The translations under genes were made by a program, and so were the position numbers. Below, one piece after another: positions 36,733 through 43,863 of a stretch of 48,604 nucleotides of DNA; position 1 is the first letter of the stretch; every line of letters starts with the position of its first letter. Origin of the DNA: Hyphomicrobiaceae bacterium (GTDB lineage Bacteria; Pseudomonadota; Alphaproteobacteria; Rhizobiales; Hyphomicrobiaceae). The stretch lies in the NCBI GenBank assembly GCA_021775735.1, contig JAJFHG010000070.1:1-48604 (forward strand), written 5' to 3'. Below the pieces are notes generated by a model that was not told the origin of the DNA, did not search any database, and saw only the letters and a program-made list of their open reading frames with translations.

Positions 36733-37053
36733 ATGATCAAACGCGAAGATTGGAAAGAAACAACGAAACACCTCGAGACTTTTGAGGCTTACGTGTGCGA
36801 TTGGCAAACCCTCGACTTGGAGGCATTGAAAACCTCCAATCCGGATGCTTACGAAACGTACAGCGCGACGGCTGAGATGTGTGAATTGATGAAAAAGTTA
36901 TGGCCGATACAGAAAGAATATGCGCAAGCGAGTGACGCCCAGCGCCTGTTACTGATGGCGCAAATTGATAAACTGTTAGAGCAGGGCATTGAGCTGCAAA
37001 CGCGGATGGAGCTTGGGCTACTCCGAGAGGCGCACCCTGGCGGCACGGCTTAG
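36733..37053 (+). CDS. Small helical protein, first of a tandem paralogous pair
   Basis: A 106-residue acidic helical protein. MIKREDWKETTKHLETFEAYV aligns with the start of the next gene's product, MSRADWEGTAKLIGTTEAEI; the middle segments and the ends HPGGTA and GPGGSA also correspond. The ATG abuts the tape measure stop codon. The family is unknown. Position after the tape measure gene suggests a tail or assembly accessory, but I see no direct evidence of function. Confidence 0.72.
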   Translation: MIKREDWKETTKHLETFEAYVCDWQTLDLEALKTSNPDAYETYSATAEMCELMKKLWPIQKEYAQASDAQRLLLMAQIDKLLEQGIELQTRMELGLLREAHPGGTA

Positions 37054-37083
37054 CCCCATTAAACAAGTTAGAGAGCAACAATA

Positions 37084-37401
37084 ATGTCTAGGGCAGATTG
37101 GGAAGGCACGGCCAAATTAATCGGTACGACCGAAGCGGAAATTGACGCCTGTCTGCAAGGTGGCGACCAGGCAACGCTGCAAGAAAATAACCCGGTCCGG
37201 TATCAGCGATTTTTGACACTGCAAGAGTTTCTAAAAGTCGCCAAGACCATCGGACCGTTACAGTTGCAGTACGTGACTGCAAAGACGGCAGCCCAGCGCG
37301 ATGCGCTTGGTGCGCAGATCGACGAAGCCAACGCGCAATTGAGTGCTATTGGCGACCGGCTGTTGCAACTCCAGGCAGCGGGACCGGGTGGTTCGGCTTA
37401 A
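37084..37401 (+). CDS. Small helical protein, second of a tandem paralogous pair
   Basis: A 105-residue protein related to the preceding one by its length, its RxDWxxTxKxI start, its QxxYxxAxxAQRxxLxxQIDxxxxQ core and its PGG(S/T)A end. The two genes are 30 bases apart. The duplication is old, as identity is only moderate. Function unknown. Confidence 0.72.
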   Translation: MSRADWEGTAKLIGTTEAEIDACLQGGDQATLQENNPVRYQRFLTLQEFLKVAKTIGPLQLQYVTAKTAAQRDALGAQIDEANAQLSAIGDRLLQLQAAGPGGSA

Positions 37402-37487
37402 ATGGGGGAAGAGCCCCGAACGGATTTTATTTCTTTGTGAATAAGTATTTTGACTTAGGTTGATGACTTCTATGTCGTGATACCTGT

Positions 37488-38225
37488 TTGCCCCAAGCAC
37501 GGTTTGTAACAAGGGGCTTTGGCGCATTGGGCATCTTTCAATCTACGGAATTTGTGGCTGCGATAGCTGGTGCAATTGTAGGAGGTGCGATAACGGCGTG
37601 CGTTGCCTTGCTCACCCATATGGTCTCTCTGGATGCAGATACGAAGGCGCGCAACGACCAGCGCCGCAAAGAGCAACAAAGTTTAGGTTACTCTCTACTT
37701 TTTAAAGTGATGCGTATTTATGACAATATTTACAGCCTGAATGCGCGCATAGAAGATTCAATTCTCCGTGCGGAAAATCAAGGAATAGAAGGCGAGCTTT
37801 GGAAGAAAATTGAGCCGCTAGTAAATGTGCCCGCCCCAATTCACTTTGCAGCGAACGAGATGGCCGTCCTTTTGTCGCTGAAAAATTTTCACGTATTTAA
37901 TGATGTTGCTCAGCTTGATAATATACACAACGCAATTGTTTCGGTGATCAAATTTTACTCCGACTTTCGGACAAGCGTCACTGATCTTGCGCTTCAAAAA
38001 TCGGTTGGGATGGATATTCAGGGGGAGCGGTTGCGCGCCGATATTCCAATTGACGAAACTAGCGCTCTTGTCAGAGGCAAAGCATTTGAACTTGAAAGCG
38101 TAGCGAGGGCACTAAAGCCTCAAGTTGAACGGGGACTCGCGGACAGCCGGTCTGGTTTAGAAGAATTGATCAAATTACTAAAAGAGGGACTGGGGGTAGA
38201 GCACAAAGTTACATTTACGGAATAA
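37488..38225 (+). CDS. Hypothetical membrane-anchored protein
   Basis: Up to 245 residues, function unknown. One transmembrane segment lies at about 22-45 (FVAAIAGAIVGGAITACVALLTHMV), then a charged juxtamembrane stretch KARNDQRRKEQQ and a mainly helical cytoplasmic domain. The start is uncertain: the frame opens at a TTG, a second TTG begins GIFQSTEF and a GTG begins AAIAGAI. No good ribosome binding site distinguishes them. It may be a single-pass sensor or an exclusion protein. Confidence 0.6.
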   Translation: MPQARFVTRGFGALGIFQSTEFVAAIAGAIVGGAITACVALLTHMVSLDADTKARNDQRRKEQQSLGYSLLFKVMRIYDNIYSLNARIEDSILRAENQGIEGELWKKIEPLVNVPAPIHFAANEMAVLLSLKNFHVFNDVAQLDNIHNAIVSVIKFYSDFRTSVTDLALQKSVGMDIQGERLRADIPIDETSALVRGKAFELESVARALKPQVERGLADSRSGLEELIKLLKEGLGVEHKVTFTE

Positions 38226-38303
38226 TACCCTGTATTACTCAGTAACCCCTAGTTGCAGTGCGCTGCCGAGCGTGCCTAGCTTTTTGCAAAGAACGGTTTT
38301 TCC

Positions 38304-38996
38304 ATGCCTCAACCAATAGGGAATTTCCGGCTAGCGGAACCCGCCGTTAGAGTCGATCCCAAAGAATTAGTCGCTGACTATCCGCACCTGATGGCGCAAA
38401 TTGCGCAAATTACTGTTATCTGGTCAACGGTGGAATGCGACGAGGGGCTTGTTTTTGTCAATTTGATCGGTGGCGGTTCAGACACTGCCGTGGCAATTTA
38501 CCGTGCTCTGTCGTCCAACGCGCAAAAAGACAAAGCAATGAATGCGGTAGCGCAAAACAAATTGTCCCAAAACGACTATGTGCTGTATCTTGCGACCCGC
38601 AGGTGTTTGAGGCGGGTAGCGAAATCTCGCAATAACATTGTTCATGGCTTGGTCGGTTGCTGTGATGACATAAGCAATGCGCTCGTAATCCTGCACCAGA
38701 ATGATTACTTTGATCATATGAATGACTTGGTGCGCAGGCAACACCTATCTTCTGATAAGACTTCAGTTCTTGAAACGGCAAAGCAACGATTTCTAAGGAA
38801 GTCGTTCGTGTATGAAGAGCGGGACTTTAAAAAAGTCATTGAACGGTGTGGCTGGGCTCAGGACATGGCATTGGAGCTCGCTGTTCTTTGTTCAGAGGCG
38901 CACCCCGACAAGAATGGGGCACGGCTCACTCTGTCGAATGACATGCTGATCCGAAGGAGTATTCGTCGTGTGCGGCGGGAGCTTAATATAGATTGA
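38304..38996 (+). CDS. Hypothetical protein with HEPN-like RNxxxH motif
   Basis: A 230-residue, mostly helical protein. RRVAKSRNNIVHGLVG contains Arg109-Asn110 and His114, fitting the R-polar-x3-H pattern of HEPN ribonucleases. In HEPN proteins this motif sits at the start of the last long helix of the domain, which is consistent here. HEPN proteins commonly cleave RNA in toxin-antitoxin and anti-phage systems, so a defence or superinfection role is possible, but the motif alone is short. No antitoxin partner is obvious unless the small RHH gene downstream serves. Confidence 0.6.
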   Translation: MPQPIGNFRLAEPAVRVDPKELVADYPHLMAQIAQITVIWSTVECDEGLVFVNLIGGGSDTAVAIYRALSSNAQKDKAMNAVAQNKLSQNDYVLYLATRRCLRRVAKSRNNIVHGLVGCCDDISNALVILHQNDYFDHMNDLVRRQHLSSDKTSVLETAKQRFLRKSFVYEERDFKKVIERCGWAQDMALELAVLCSEAHPDKNGARLTLSNDMLIRRSIRRVRRELNID

Positions 38997-39048
38997 CTTA
39001 TTCACTAATATTCAATAAAAGTTAGTGATCTTCTATGCAGGTGTTAGA

Positions 39049-39201
39049 GTGTCCGAAGAAAAAGCCCACGTGTCGGTAGTGATGCCGCAATCGGTGAAGA
39101 CCAAGCTGCAAAAGCTGGCCAAGGCCGAAGACCGTAGTTTGAGTAACTACATGTTGCGTGTTCTCACTGATCACGCTGAAAAGGCCAGTAAGAAAAAGTG
39201 A
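39049..39201 (+). CDS. Small ribbon-helix-helix protein
   Basis: A 50-codon frame starting GTG encodes EKAHVSVVMPQSVKTKLQKLAKAEDRSLSNYMLRVLTDH, a standard ribbon-helix-helix: a strand, a helix, a turn with RSLSNY and a second helix. A basic tail follows. These proteins bind DNA as dimers and act as repressors or antitoxins. It lies between the HEPN-like gene and a small membrane protein gene. The start codon and ribosome binding site are weak, so the exact N-terminus is uncertain. Confidence 0.65.
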   Translation: MSEEKAHVSVVMPQSVKTKLQKLAKAEDRSLSNYMLRVLTDHAEKASKKK

Positions 39202-39208
39202 GTCGCGC

Positions 39209-39430
39209 ATGAGCAAGCAGAAGTGTGAGGGGGCTTGGATGCTAGGGGTGGTCGGGGCGATTGTCGTTGGTTGCCTTGCGGTCCCTGCCTGGGTTGGCTT
39301 CTTTTACGCCGATTCAGCGCATCGTTGGTTTCAGCAAGAAGTTCTGGCGTTCTTAACAGCGCTAGCGGTGGCGGCACTGTTCACGCCGTGGGTTATCTGT
39401 CAGTTCCTGTCTCTTTTTCGTTCTGACTGA
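39209..39430 (+). CDS. Small two-helix membrane protein
   Basis: A 73-residue protein with two predicted transmembrane segments, GVVGAIVVGCLAVPAWVGFFY and VLAFLTALAVAALFTPWVICQFL, joined by a short hydrophilic loop. The ATG at 39209 lies 7 bases after the RHH stop codon, suggesting co-transcription; the longer frame from 39158 overlaps the RHH gene and is less likely. Its size would suit a holin, toxin or exclusion peptide, but none can be assigned. Confidence 0.6.
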   Translation: MSKQKCEGAWMLGVVGAIVVGCLAVPAWVGFFYADSAHRWFQQEVLAFLTALAVAALFTPWVICQFLSLFRSD

Positions 39431-39552
39431 TAACCGATAACCACCAACAAACGGATATCCATAATGAAAAAGATATCCGATATTTTTGGGCTCAAAATAG
39501 ATATCAGCTATCTAGGAAGATAACCGATATCGGTGAATTTGGAGATATCCGG
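39429..39552. promoter_or_regulatory. GATATC-type repeat array upstream of parA: operator and possible centromere
   Basis: Within 124 bases I find GATAACCGATAACC (39429), GGATATCC (39453), AGATATCCGATAT (39471), TAGATA-N5-TATCTA (39498-39514), the perfect 12-bp palindrome ACCGATATCGGT (39523-39534) and AGATATCC (39543). Repeats directly before a parA-parG pair usually serve as operator and parS-like partition site. Confidence 0.75.
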
Positions 39553-39555
39553 CCT

Positions 39556-40200
39556 ATGCAACCTAAATGCATTGCCATCGCTTCAGCTAAGGGCGGGACA
39601 GGCAAGTCGACGTTGGCGGCGAACTTGGCCGTCCAGGCGGTCAAGGACCGTGCACAAGTGAGCTTTCTTGATTGGGAGCCCCAAGGCAGCTTGACGCTTT
39701 GGTGGACGCTACGCGGTAAGCCAGACAATCCAATGTTGGAAAGGGATATCGACGACCCAGTCGAAACCGTCGATCAACTCAAACAAGATGGCGTCGATTG
39801 GGTCTTCATAGACACGCCGCCGGATGGCGTTGACGAACTTGAGCGCGCCATTGAAGCTGCCGACCTGGTGCTGATCCCGGTCCGCGCTGGGCTGTTCGAC
39901 GCACACGCCGTCGAACTGACAGTGACGCTTTGCAAAGATCGACGCGTACCGTTTGTCTTTGTTTTGAATGCCGTCAACCCAAAACGGGGTGCATTGAACG
40001 CATCTGCAATTCGCCACCTTGAGAAAAAAGGCAAAGTCCTAAGCGCCCAAATCAATGATCGGGCGTCTTACGTGACGGCCTTGAACAAGGGGCTATCGGC
40101 TGCCGAACACCCAGACGGCAAACAGGCCAAACCAGCTAAAGCAGAATTGGACGCGCTTTGGAAAGCGGTCAAGTTGGCAGTTAAGCGGGGTAGGTCATGA
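39556..40200 (+). CDS. parA: ParA-family partition ATPase (ParF-like)
   Basis: A 214-residue deviant Walker ATPase without an N-terminal DNA-binding extension, the size class of ParF. The nucleotide motif AKGGTGKSTLAANLA (about 11-25) carries the signature lysine; DWEPQGSL, VFIDTPPDG and LIPVRAGLFDAHAV follow. Such ATPases segregate plasmids and some phage prophages that exist as plasmids. The following gene overlaps it by 4 bases and encodes the likely centromere-binding partner. A partition system in an integrated element argues for an extrachromosomal phase. Confidence 0.92.
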   Translation: MQPKCIAIASAKGGTGKSTLAANLAVQAVKDRAQVSFLDWEPQGSLTLWWTLRGKPDNPMLERDIDDPVETVDQLKQDGVDWVFIDTPPDGVDELERAIEAADLVLIPVRAGLFDAHAVELTVTLCKDRRVPFVFVLNAVNPKRGALNASAIRHLEKKGKVLSAQINDRASYVTALNKGLSAAEHPDGKQAKPAKAELDALWKAVKLAVKRGRS

Positions 40201-40505
40201 TCGACGATAAGACAATTGATGAATTAGACGCCGCACTCGCTTCGGTGCATCGCGAACGGCTGATCCGTGAACCGTCTATCCCCAAAGCGCGCAAGAAACG
40301 CGAACGCAAACATGCGCTGCGCCATGACGATGGCCGCCGTCGTCGCAAGACCGGCCGCACTGCCCAATTCAATTTCAAGGCCAAACCGGAATTGAAAGAA
40401 CAGGTGAACGCGGCTTGTCGAGACCATGATCTGAAAATTGCTGAGTTTATGGAAGCGGCAATCGAAGCGCATTTGGCCGGGCTGAATAAACGGAAAGGCA
40501 AGTAG
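40197..40505 (+). CDS. ParG-like ribbon-helix-helix partner of ParA
   Basis: A 102-residue protein. The first half is basic and probably flexible (about 25-52, rich in Arg/Lys). The C-terminal half is a ribbon-helix-helix: TAQFNFKAKPELKEQVNAACRDHDLKIAEFMEAAIEAHLAGL. A mobile basic N-terminus on an RHH dimer is the ParG layout; ParG binds the centromere and stimulates ParF. The 4-base overlap with parA supports this. A plain RHH repressor is the alternative. Confidence 0.8.
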   Translation: MIDDKTIDELDAALASVHRERLIREPSIPKARKKRERKHALRHDDGRRRRKTGRTAQFNFKAKPELKEQVNAACRDHDLKIAEFMEAAIEAHLAGLNKRKGK

Positions 40506-40506
40506 G

Positions 40507-40857
40507 ATGCGTTCCACTGACGCCAGGGCTAAAAGGTTGGCGGCATCCGTCGTGCAAGCGTGGGAGCAATTGAGCGCCAAACGGGGGAAGCAATACCGCG
40601 CCATACTAGAAAAGCGCTACGCCGCACCCAGCGTTCGTCAATTCATGTTGCACAACCTAGAATGCGCCAAAGGCGAAAAGGTTTCGTGGGGTGAAATCTA
40701 CATCGCCTATCGCGCGTGGTGTTTTGTACAAGGCGTGTACTTGCCGCCGATTGGTGTGGAAGCCTTCGGCAAAGAATTTGGCGCTGCTTGTGAAAAGGCT
40801 GGCATCCAAATTGAAGGCGACCAAAAGCTTTATGCCGTTGGGGTGCGGTTGGGTTGA
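40507..40857 (+). CDS. Standalone D5/primase C-terminal-like domain protein
   Basis: A 116-residue protein. The second half, EKVSWGEIYIAYRAWCFVQGVYLPPIGVEAFGKEFGAACEKAGIQIEGDQKLYAVGVRLG, follows the pattern of the winged-helix end of D5-type phage and plasmid primase-helicases (elYxaYxxWC, then lsxxxFgxxL and gvrl). The ATPase part is absent. It may bind origin DNA and assist the primase-polymerase encoded at the left end. The first 45 residues are basic and unassigned. Confidence 0.65.
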   Translation: MRSTDARAKRLAASVVQAWEQLSAKRGKQYRAILEKRYAAPSVRQFMLHNLECAKGEKVSWGEIYIAYRAWCFVQGVYLPPIGVEAFGKEFGAACEKAGIQIEGDQKLYAVGVRLG

Positions 40858-41463
40858 CTATGTCTGTTTCCGTTTGGGTTTTGAATGCAGTTGTATGCCG
40901 TACGCCTCGCTTAGAAACGATAGCGTTTGCGCAACGATTGTATTGCGAATGATGTCTGGCGATTCGTCGATCTTTCTATTTATTACATTGAGGGGATCAT
41001 CCTCACAGAACGGCATTAATTTTCGCAATGTAGCGTTTTTATCGTTTTGGCCATCAAGTAGTTGTGCGAGAGTCATTTCGATGGAGTGAAGATTGTGCGC
41101 ATAACTATTTCGCAAATTTCTGACCTCGGAAATGAAGTCTCGGTAATCCTTGTGAACGCCCACCGCCTTGAGAAAAGCAACCACAGACACCTTTCCGTTT
41201 ACGTTTAGTTTTTGAACTAACTTTGCAATCTCGTTGGCCGGGTCAGCATTCTTAAAGCGCAGTTTATTACCAATCAATTCTTTTGAGGCCGTTTCCAGGA
41301 GCGCGTCTATTTTTATTAGAAACGCCCAATCAGTTTCTTCCTGGAAAATTTGATTTATGGTGGCTTCAGAAACATCGATGGCGTTGCAGAACTCTTTTAC
41401 ACCGGCGTGCCAAGCTTTATGTAACTCTGCAATAACTTTATCGCCGTCGGGGCTTAATTTCAT
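40858..41463 (-). CDS. Hypothetical protein with HEPN-like RNxxxH motif, opposite strand
   Basis: The only convincing minus-strand gene of the element, 201 residues. AVGVHKDYRDFISEVRNLRNSYAHNLHSIEM contains Arg118-Asn119 and His123, a good match to the HEPN RNxxxH motif in the usual helix-helix setting. The N-terminal half is helical and may hold an HTH (FCNAIDVSEATINQIFQEE). I start at ATG 41463, which has AGGAGGGT 8 bases upstream; the longer frame would overlap the divergent SRAP gene. The gene looks more AT-rich than its neighbours, as is common for late-acquired defence cargo. An RNase or anti-phage role is inferred. Confidence 0.68.
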   Translation of the reverse strand: MKLSPDGDKVIAELHKAWHAGVKEFCNAIDVSEATINQIFQEETDWAFLIKIDALLETASKELIGNKLRFKNADPANEIAKLVQKLNVNGKVSVVAFLKAVGVHKDYRDFISEVRNLRNSYAHNLHSIEMTLAQLLDGQNDKNATLRKLMPFCEDDPLNVINRKIDESPDIIRNTIVAQTLSFLSEAYGIQLHSKPKRKQT

Positions 41464-41493
41464 CTCAAATACCCTCCTTACTCGCTTGGTAAA

Positions 41494-42156
41494 ATGTGCA
41501 ATCTCTATTCTCAAACCCGCAATGTCGAAGCGATCCGGCGACTTTTCAAAGTTAGCCACAACCGCGCTGTCGACTTCAAACCTAAATCAGCAATTTTCCC
41601 CGCTAATGATGCACCGGTTGTGCGTTTAGCTGACGACGGCGAGCGTGAATTGGTAACGATGAGTTGGGGCTTCGTACTTCCGCAAAAGGACAAGGCGGCA
41701 AAACGGGTCACGAATGCGCGCGACGAGAAAGTCCAAGACAGCCGTTTTTGGTCGGCCTCATTTCGTGAACGCCGTTGTCTGGTGCCCGTCACATCATTCA
41801 GTGAACCGAAGGGGAGGAAGCCAGCGATATGGCATTGGTTCGCGCTGGGTGATGATCGGCCGCTATTTGCCTTTGCGGGCATCTGGCGGTCATTCAAAGG
41901 CCAGCTAAAAGCGGACGGCGACGAAGTCGAGATGGACACATACGCGTTTCTGACAACGACGCCGAATGCTGTTGTGAAGCCGATACACCCGACCAGGATG
42001 CCAGTTTTATTGTCGGGTGATGATGCATTCGACACTTGGTTGAACGGCACACCCGAGGCCGCCTTCAAGCTCGCAAAACCCTTCCCAGCGACAAAGATGC
42101 AGGTGGTTGCCAAGGGCGACAGCAAAAGCGACCCTGATCCCGGAGAACCAAAATGA
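41494..42156 (+). CDS. SRAP-domain protein (YedK/HMCES family)
   Basis: A 220-residue SOS-response-associated-peptidase-domain protein. Cys2 in MCNLYS is the residue that crosslinks to abasic sites in single-stranded DNA after methionine removal. Asn74 (VTNARDEK), Glu104 (SFSEPKG) and His165 (IHPTRMP) match the other active-site positions of YedK. The family shields abasic sites during replication. In the element it may protect single-stranded intermediates made by the primase-polymerase. Its start lies only 30 bases from the divergent HEPN-like gene, so the promoters must overlap. Confidence 0.93.
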   Translation: MCNLYSQTRNVEAIRRLFKVSHNRAVDFKPKSAIFPANDAPVVRLADDGERELVTMSWGFVLPQKDKAAKRVTNARDEKVQDSRFWSASFRERRCLVPVTSFSEPKGRKPAIWHWFALGDDRPLFAFAGIWRSFKGQLKADGDEVEMDTYAFLTTTPNAVVKPIHPTRMPVLLSGDDAFDTWLNGTPEAAFKLAKPFPATKMQVVAKGDSKSDPDPGEPK

Positions 42157-42713
42157 AATATGACATGCGCCTGAGTGTATCGAACTGGCGCCGCACGATG
42201 TCTTTGAGATTTGACAGCGACAATGCGCAGTCGCGGTTGGTAGCGTCGTGCAGTTTAAATTTCTATTGCCACTACGGTTTCCAGATTGAAGGTGAGCCAG
42301 AATGCTACGACGCTGGTGTAGAAGTGATGGTGTTCGACACGTACACCACTCCAAAACAAGCGATGCTTGGTGGCGTGCCGCTCGGTCGCCCGTTAGATCA
42401 ATCAATGATGGAACAGAAACCGCAGCCGATTGGGGCCATTCAGCACTTGCCTGAACGGTACCGTCCCGAATTGGGCGATGAGCCAGAATGCATCTCTGCG
42501 GTGATATATGTCGGCACCGACACCTACAAAGACTTGATCACGCGACACACGAGTGGCGGTGCCATGCCTCAGTTGATGTCGTTTGGGTTGGAGGGGTTTC
42601 ACCAACATTCCGGCGGTGCATTGATCTGGAAAACCACACTGAACCCAGAGCTGCCAATTATGACTGTGGACCTTCACAGTGACGTTGAAGCTGAAGGCGG
42701 CTCCATTTTTTAG
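42153..42713 (+). CDS. Hypothetical protein coupled to the SRAP gene
   Basis: A 186-residue protein with no family I recognise. It looks beta-rich, for example VEVMVFDTYTTPKQAMLGGVPLGRPL and ISAVIYVGTDTYKDLITRH, and ends acidic (SDVEAEGGSIF). The ATG overlaps the SRAP stop codon by 4 bases, so it is translationally coupled and probably acts in the same process or at the same time. Confidence 0.7.
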   Translation: MKYDMRLSVSNWRRTMSLRFDSDNAQSRLVASCSLNFYCHYGFQIEGEPECYDAGVEVMVFDTYTTPKQAMLGGVPLGRPLDQSMMEQKPQPIGAIQHLPERYRPELGDEPECISAVIYVGTDTYKDLITRHTSGGAMPQLMSFGLEGFHQHSGGALIWKTTLNPELPIMTVDLHSDVEAEGGSIF

Positions 42714-42996
42714 CGGCCGATAGGGTGAAGCCGGTGAGTTGACCGGTCAGAATTCCACGCCACTCAATACGTTTGCGCGCAATTCCATATCGCTCGTCTC
42801 GTCCGGCTTCTATTGCATCATCAACCCTATTGCAGAAAATGGCCAATCAAATTGATTAATTGACAATAAGACGTGGGTTTTTCGTCAACGCCAGATTGCC
42901 AAATAATCAAGGAAAAACAAAGGCTTACGTTGTTGATTTATTCACCAAATCGGCGCACGCTTGTGTCTTCAAAACTGTAAATATGGAGACGAGACA
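42714..42996. other. Intergenic region
   Basis: About 280 bases, AT-rich after 42840, between two element genes. No gene or clear signal is seen apart from AT-rich stretches that could hold a promoter for the regulatory and recombination genes to the right. Confidence 0.4.
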
Positions 42997-43173
42997 ATGG
43001 AGACCAAGACAGACTTCGACAGCGAATGGTCAATTCGTATTTTTTGCGATCTTAGCTTGTGGGCCTTTGGATGGTTTGGCACCTTCCGGAAACTTGGCAT
43101 TGGGGTTTTGTGGGTTGGGCCTTTTCGCATTCATTTGACGTGGCCGATCGATGAAAAAGCGCTGGGTGCATAG
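42997..43173 (+). CDS. Small hypothetical protein
   Basis: A 58-residue frame beginning METKTDFDSEWSIRIF, then a hydrophobic aromatic stretch LSLWAFGWFGTFRKLGIGVLWVGPFRIHLTWP. It could be membrane-associated. GGAGAC lies about 8 bases before the ATG. No family is recognised, and its reality rests only on length, start context and position in the same direction as its neighbours. Confidence 0.45.
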   Translation: METKTDFDSEWSIRIFCDLSLWAFGWFGTFRKLGIGVLWVGPFRIHLTWPIDEKALGA

Positions 43174-43239
43174 ACAACCTCTGTTCCATTTGACGATCTG
43201 CCCAAATCATGAGAGGCTACACTGTAGTTTCAAAATGGT

Positions 43240-43632
43240 TTGGGCCGGAGCGTGAAGAAGACAGTGGGTGCTGCACAAATTCGGGAATTGCTGGGCGACC
43301 CGAAGTGGCGACTTTTCAATTACCGCAAACGCGGCTTGGTTGATAAAGACTTTGGGAGCACAAGCGGGACAGGGCACGATGCCAGTTTCACCCGCATCGA
43401 GGCTCTAGAAATACTTTTAGTCGACACTCTTGATCGATGTGGACAGAAGCCTGATCAAATTCGCAAAACGATTAGCGCGAACCTGGAAAAAGTAAGCCAC
43501 GGAGAAATTCAAATGATCACTATTGATCATTTCGAAGATACGTCTGCCGGAAAACCTAGTTTTGTCATATCAGCGTCGACCAGCATTGGTTTGGACGATA
43601 TTTGGGAGAGAATTGACGAGGTTTTCGAATGA
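43240..43632 (+). CDS. MerR-like helix-turn-helix regulator
   Basis: Up to 130 residues. The N-terminal part, TVGAAQIRELLGDPKWRLFNYRKRGLVDKDF followed by TRIEALEILLVDTLDRCG, resembles a MerR-type winged helix: a helix-turn-helix, a wing and the second helix pair. The C-terminal half lacks metal-binding cysteines. The start is a TTG at 43240 or a GTG at 43252; neither has an ideal ribosome binding site. It overlaps the excisionase-like gene by 4 bases, so it may control excision and integration. Confidence 0.6.
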   Translation: MGRSVKKTVGAAQIRELLGDPKWRLFNYRKRGLVDKDFGSTSGTGHDASFTRIEALEILLVDTLDRCGQKPDQIRKTISANLEKVSHGEIQMITIDHFEDTSAGKPSFVISASTSIGLDDIWERIDEVFE

Positions 43633-43862
43633 GCGAAAATCAAAAACCGCTTATGCAAACTGTTCAGGAATTCGCGGACACGCTTGGTGAGCCCGTCGCA
43701 TATGTGAACGATCTGCTGGCCCGAAAAGTTATTACGCGTTGCCAACGCACGGGAAAGATATTCAAACCAGCAGCTATCGAGCAGTTGAGTGACCACTTTT
43801 CGTCACCTAACAAAAGCAAAGGCAAAGAATGGCTGGACGAAGACCTGAGCGAGGCGTCCTAA
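43629..43862 (+). CDS. Probable excisionase/recombination directionality factor
   Basis: A 77-residue protein with a small DNA-binding fold: VQEFADTLGEPVAYVNDLLARKVITRCQRTGKIFKPAAIEQLSDHF. This is like the wHTH of excisionases: helix, turn, helix, then a basic wing. It overlaps the upstream regulator and ends 1 base before the integrase start. Size and position fit a directionality factor, though the family match is only general. Confidence 0.65.
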   Translation: MSENQKPLMQTVQEFADTLGEPVAYVNDLLARKVITRCQRTGKIFKPAAIEQLSDHFSSPNKSKGKEWLDEDLSEAS

Positions 43863-43863
43863 C

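Noticed and set aside
39429-39552. CRISPR-like array
   Set aside because: Units are short, irregularly spaced and palindromic, with no equal spacers and no cas genes; an operator or partition site fits better.
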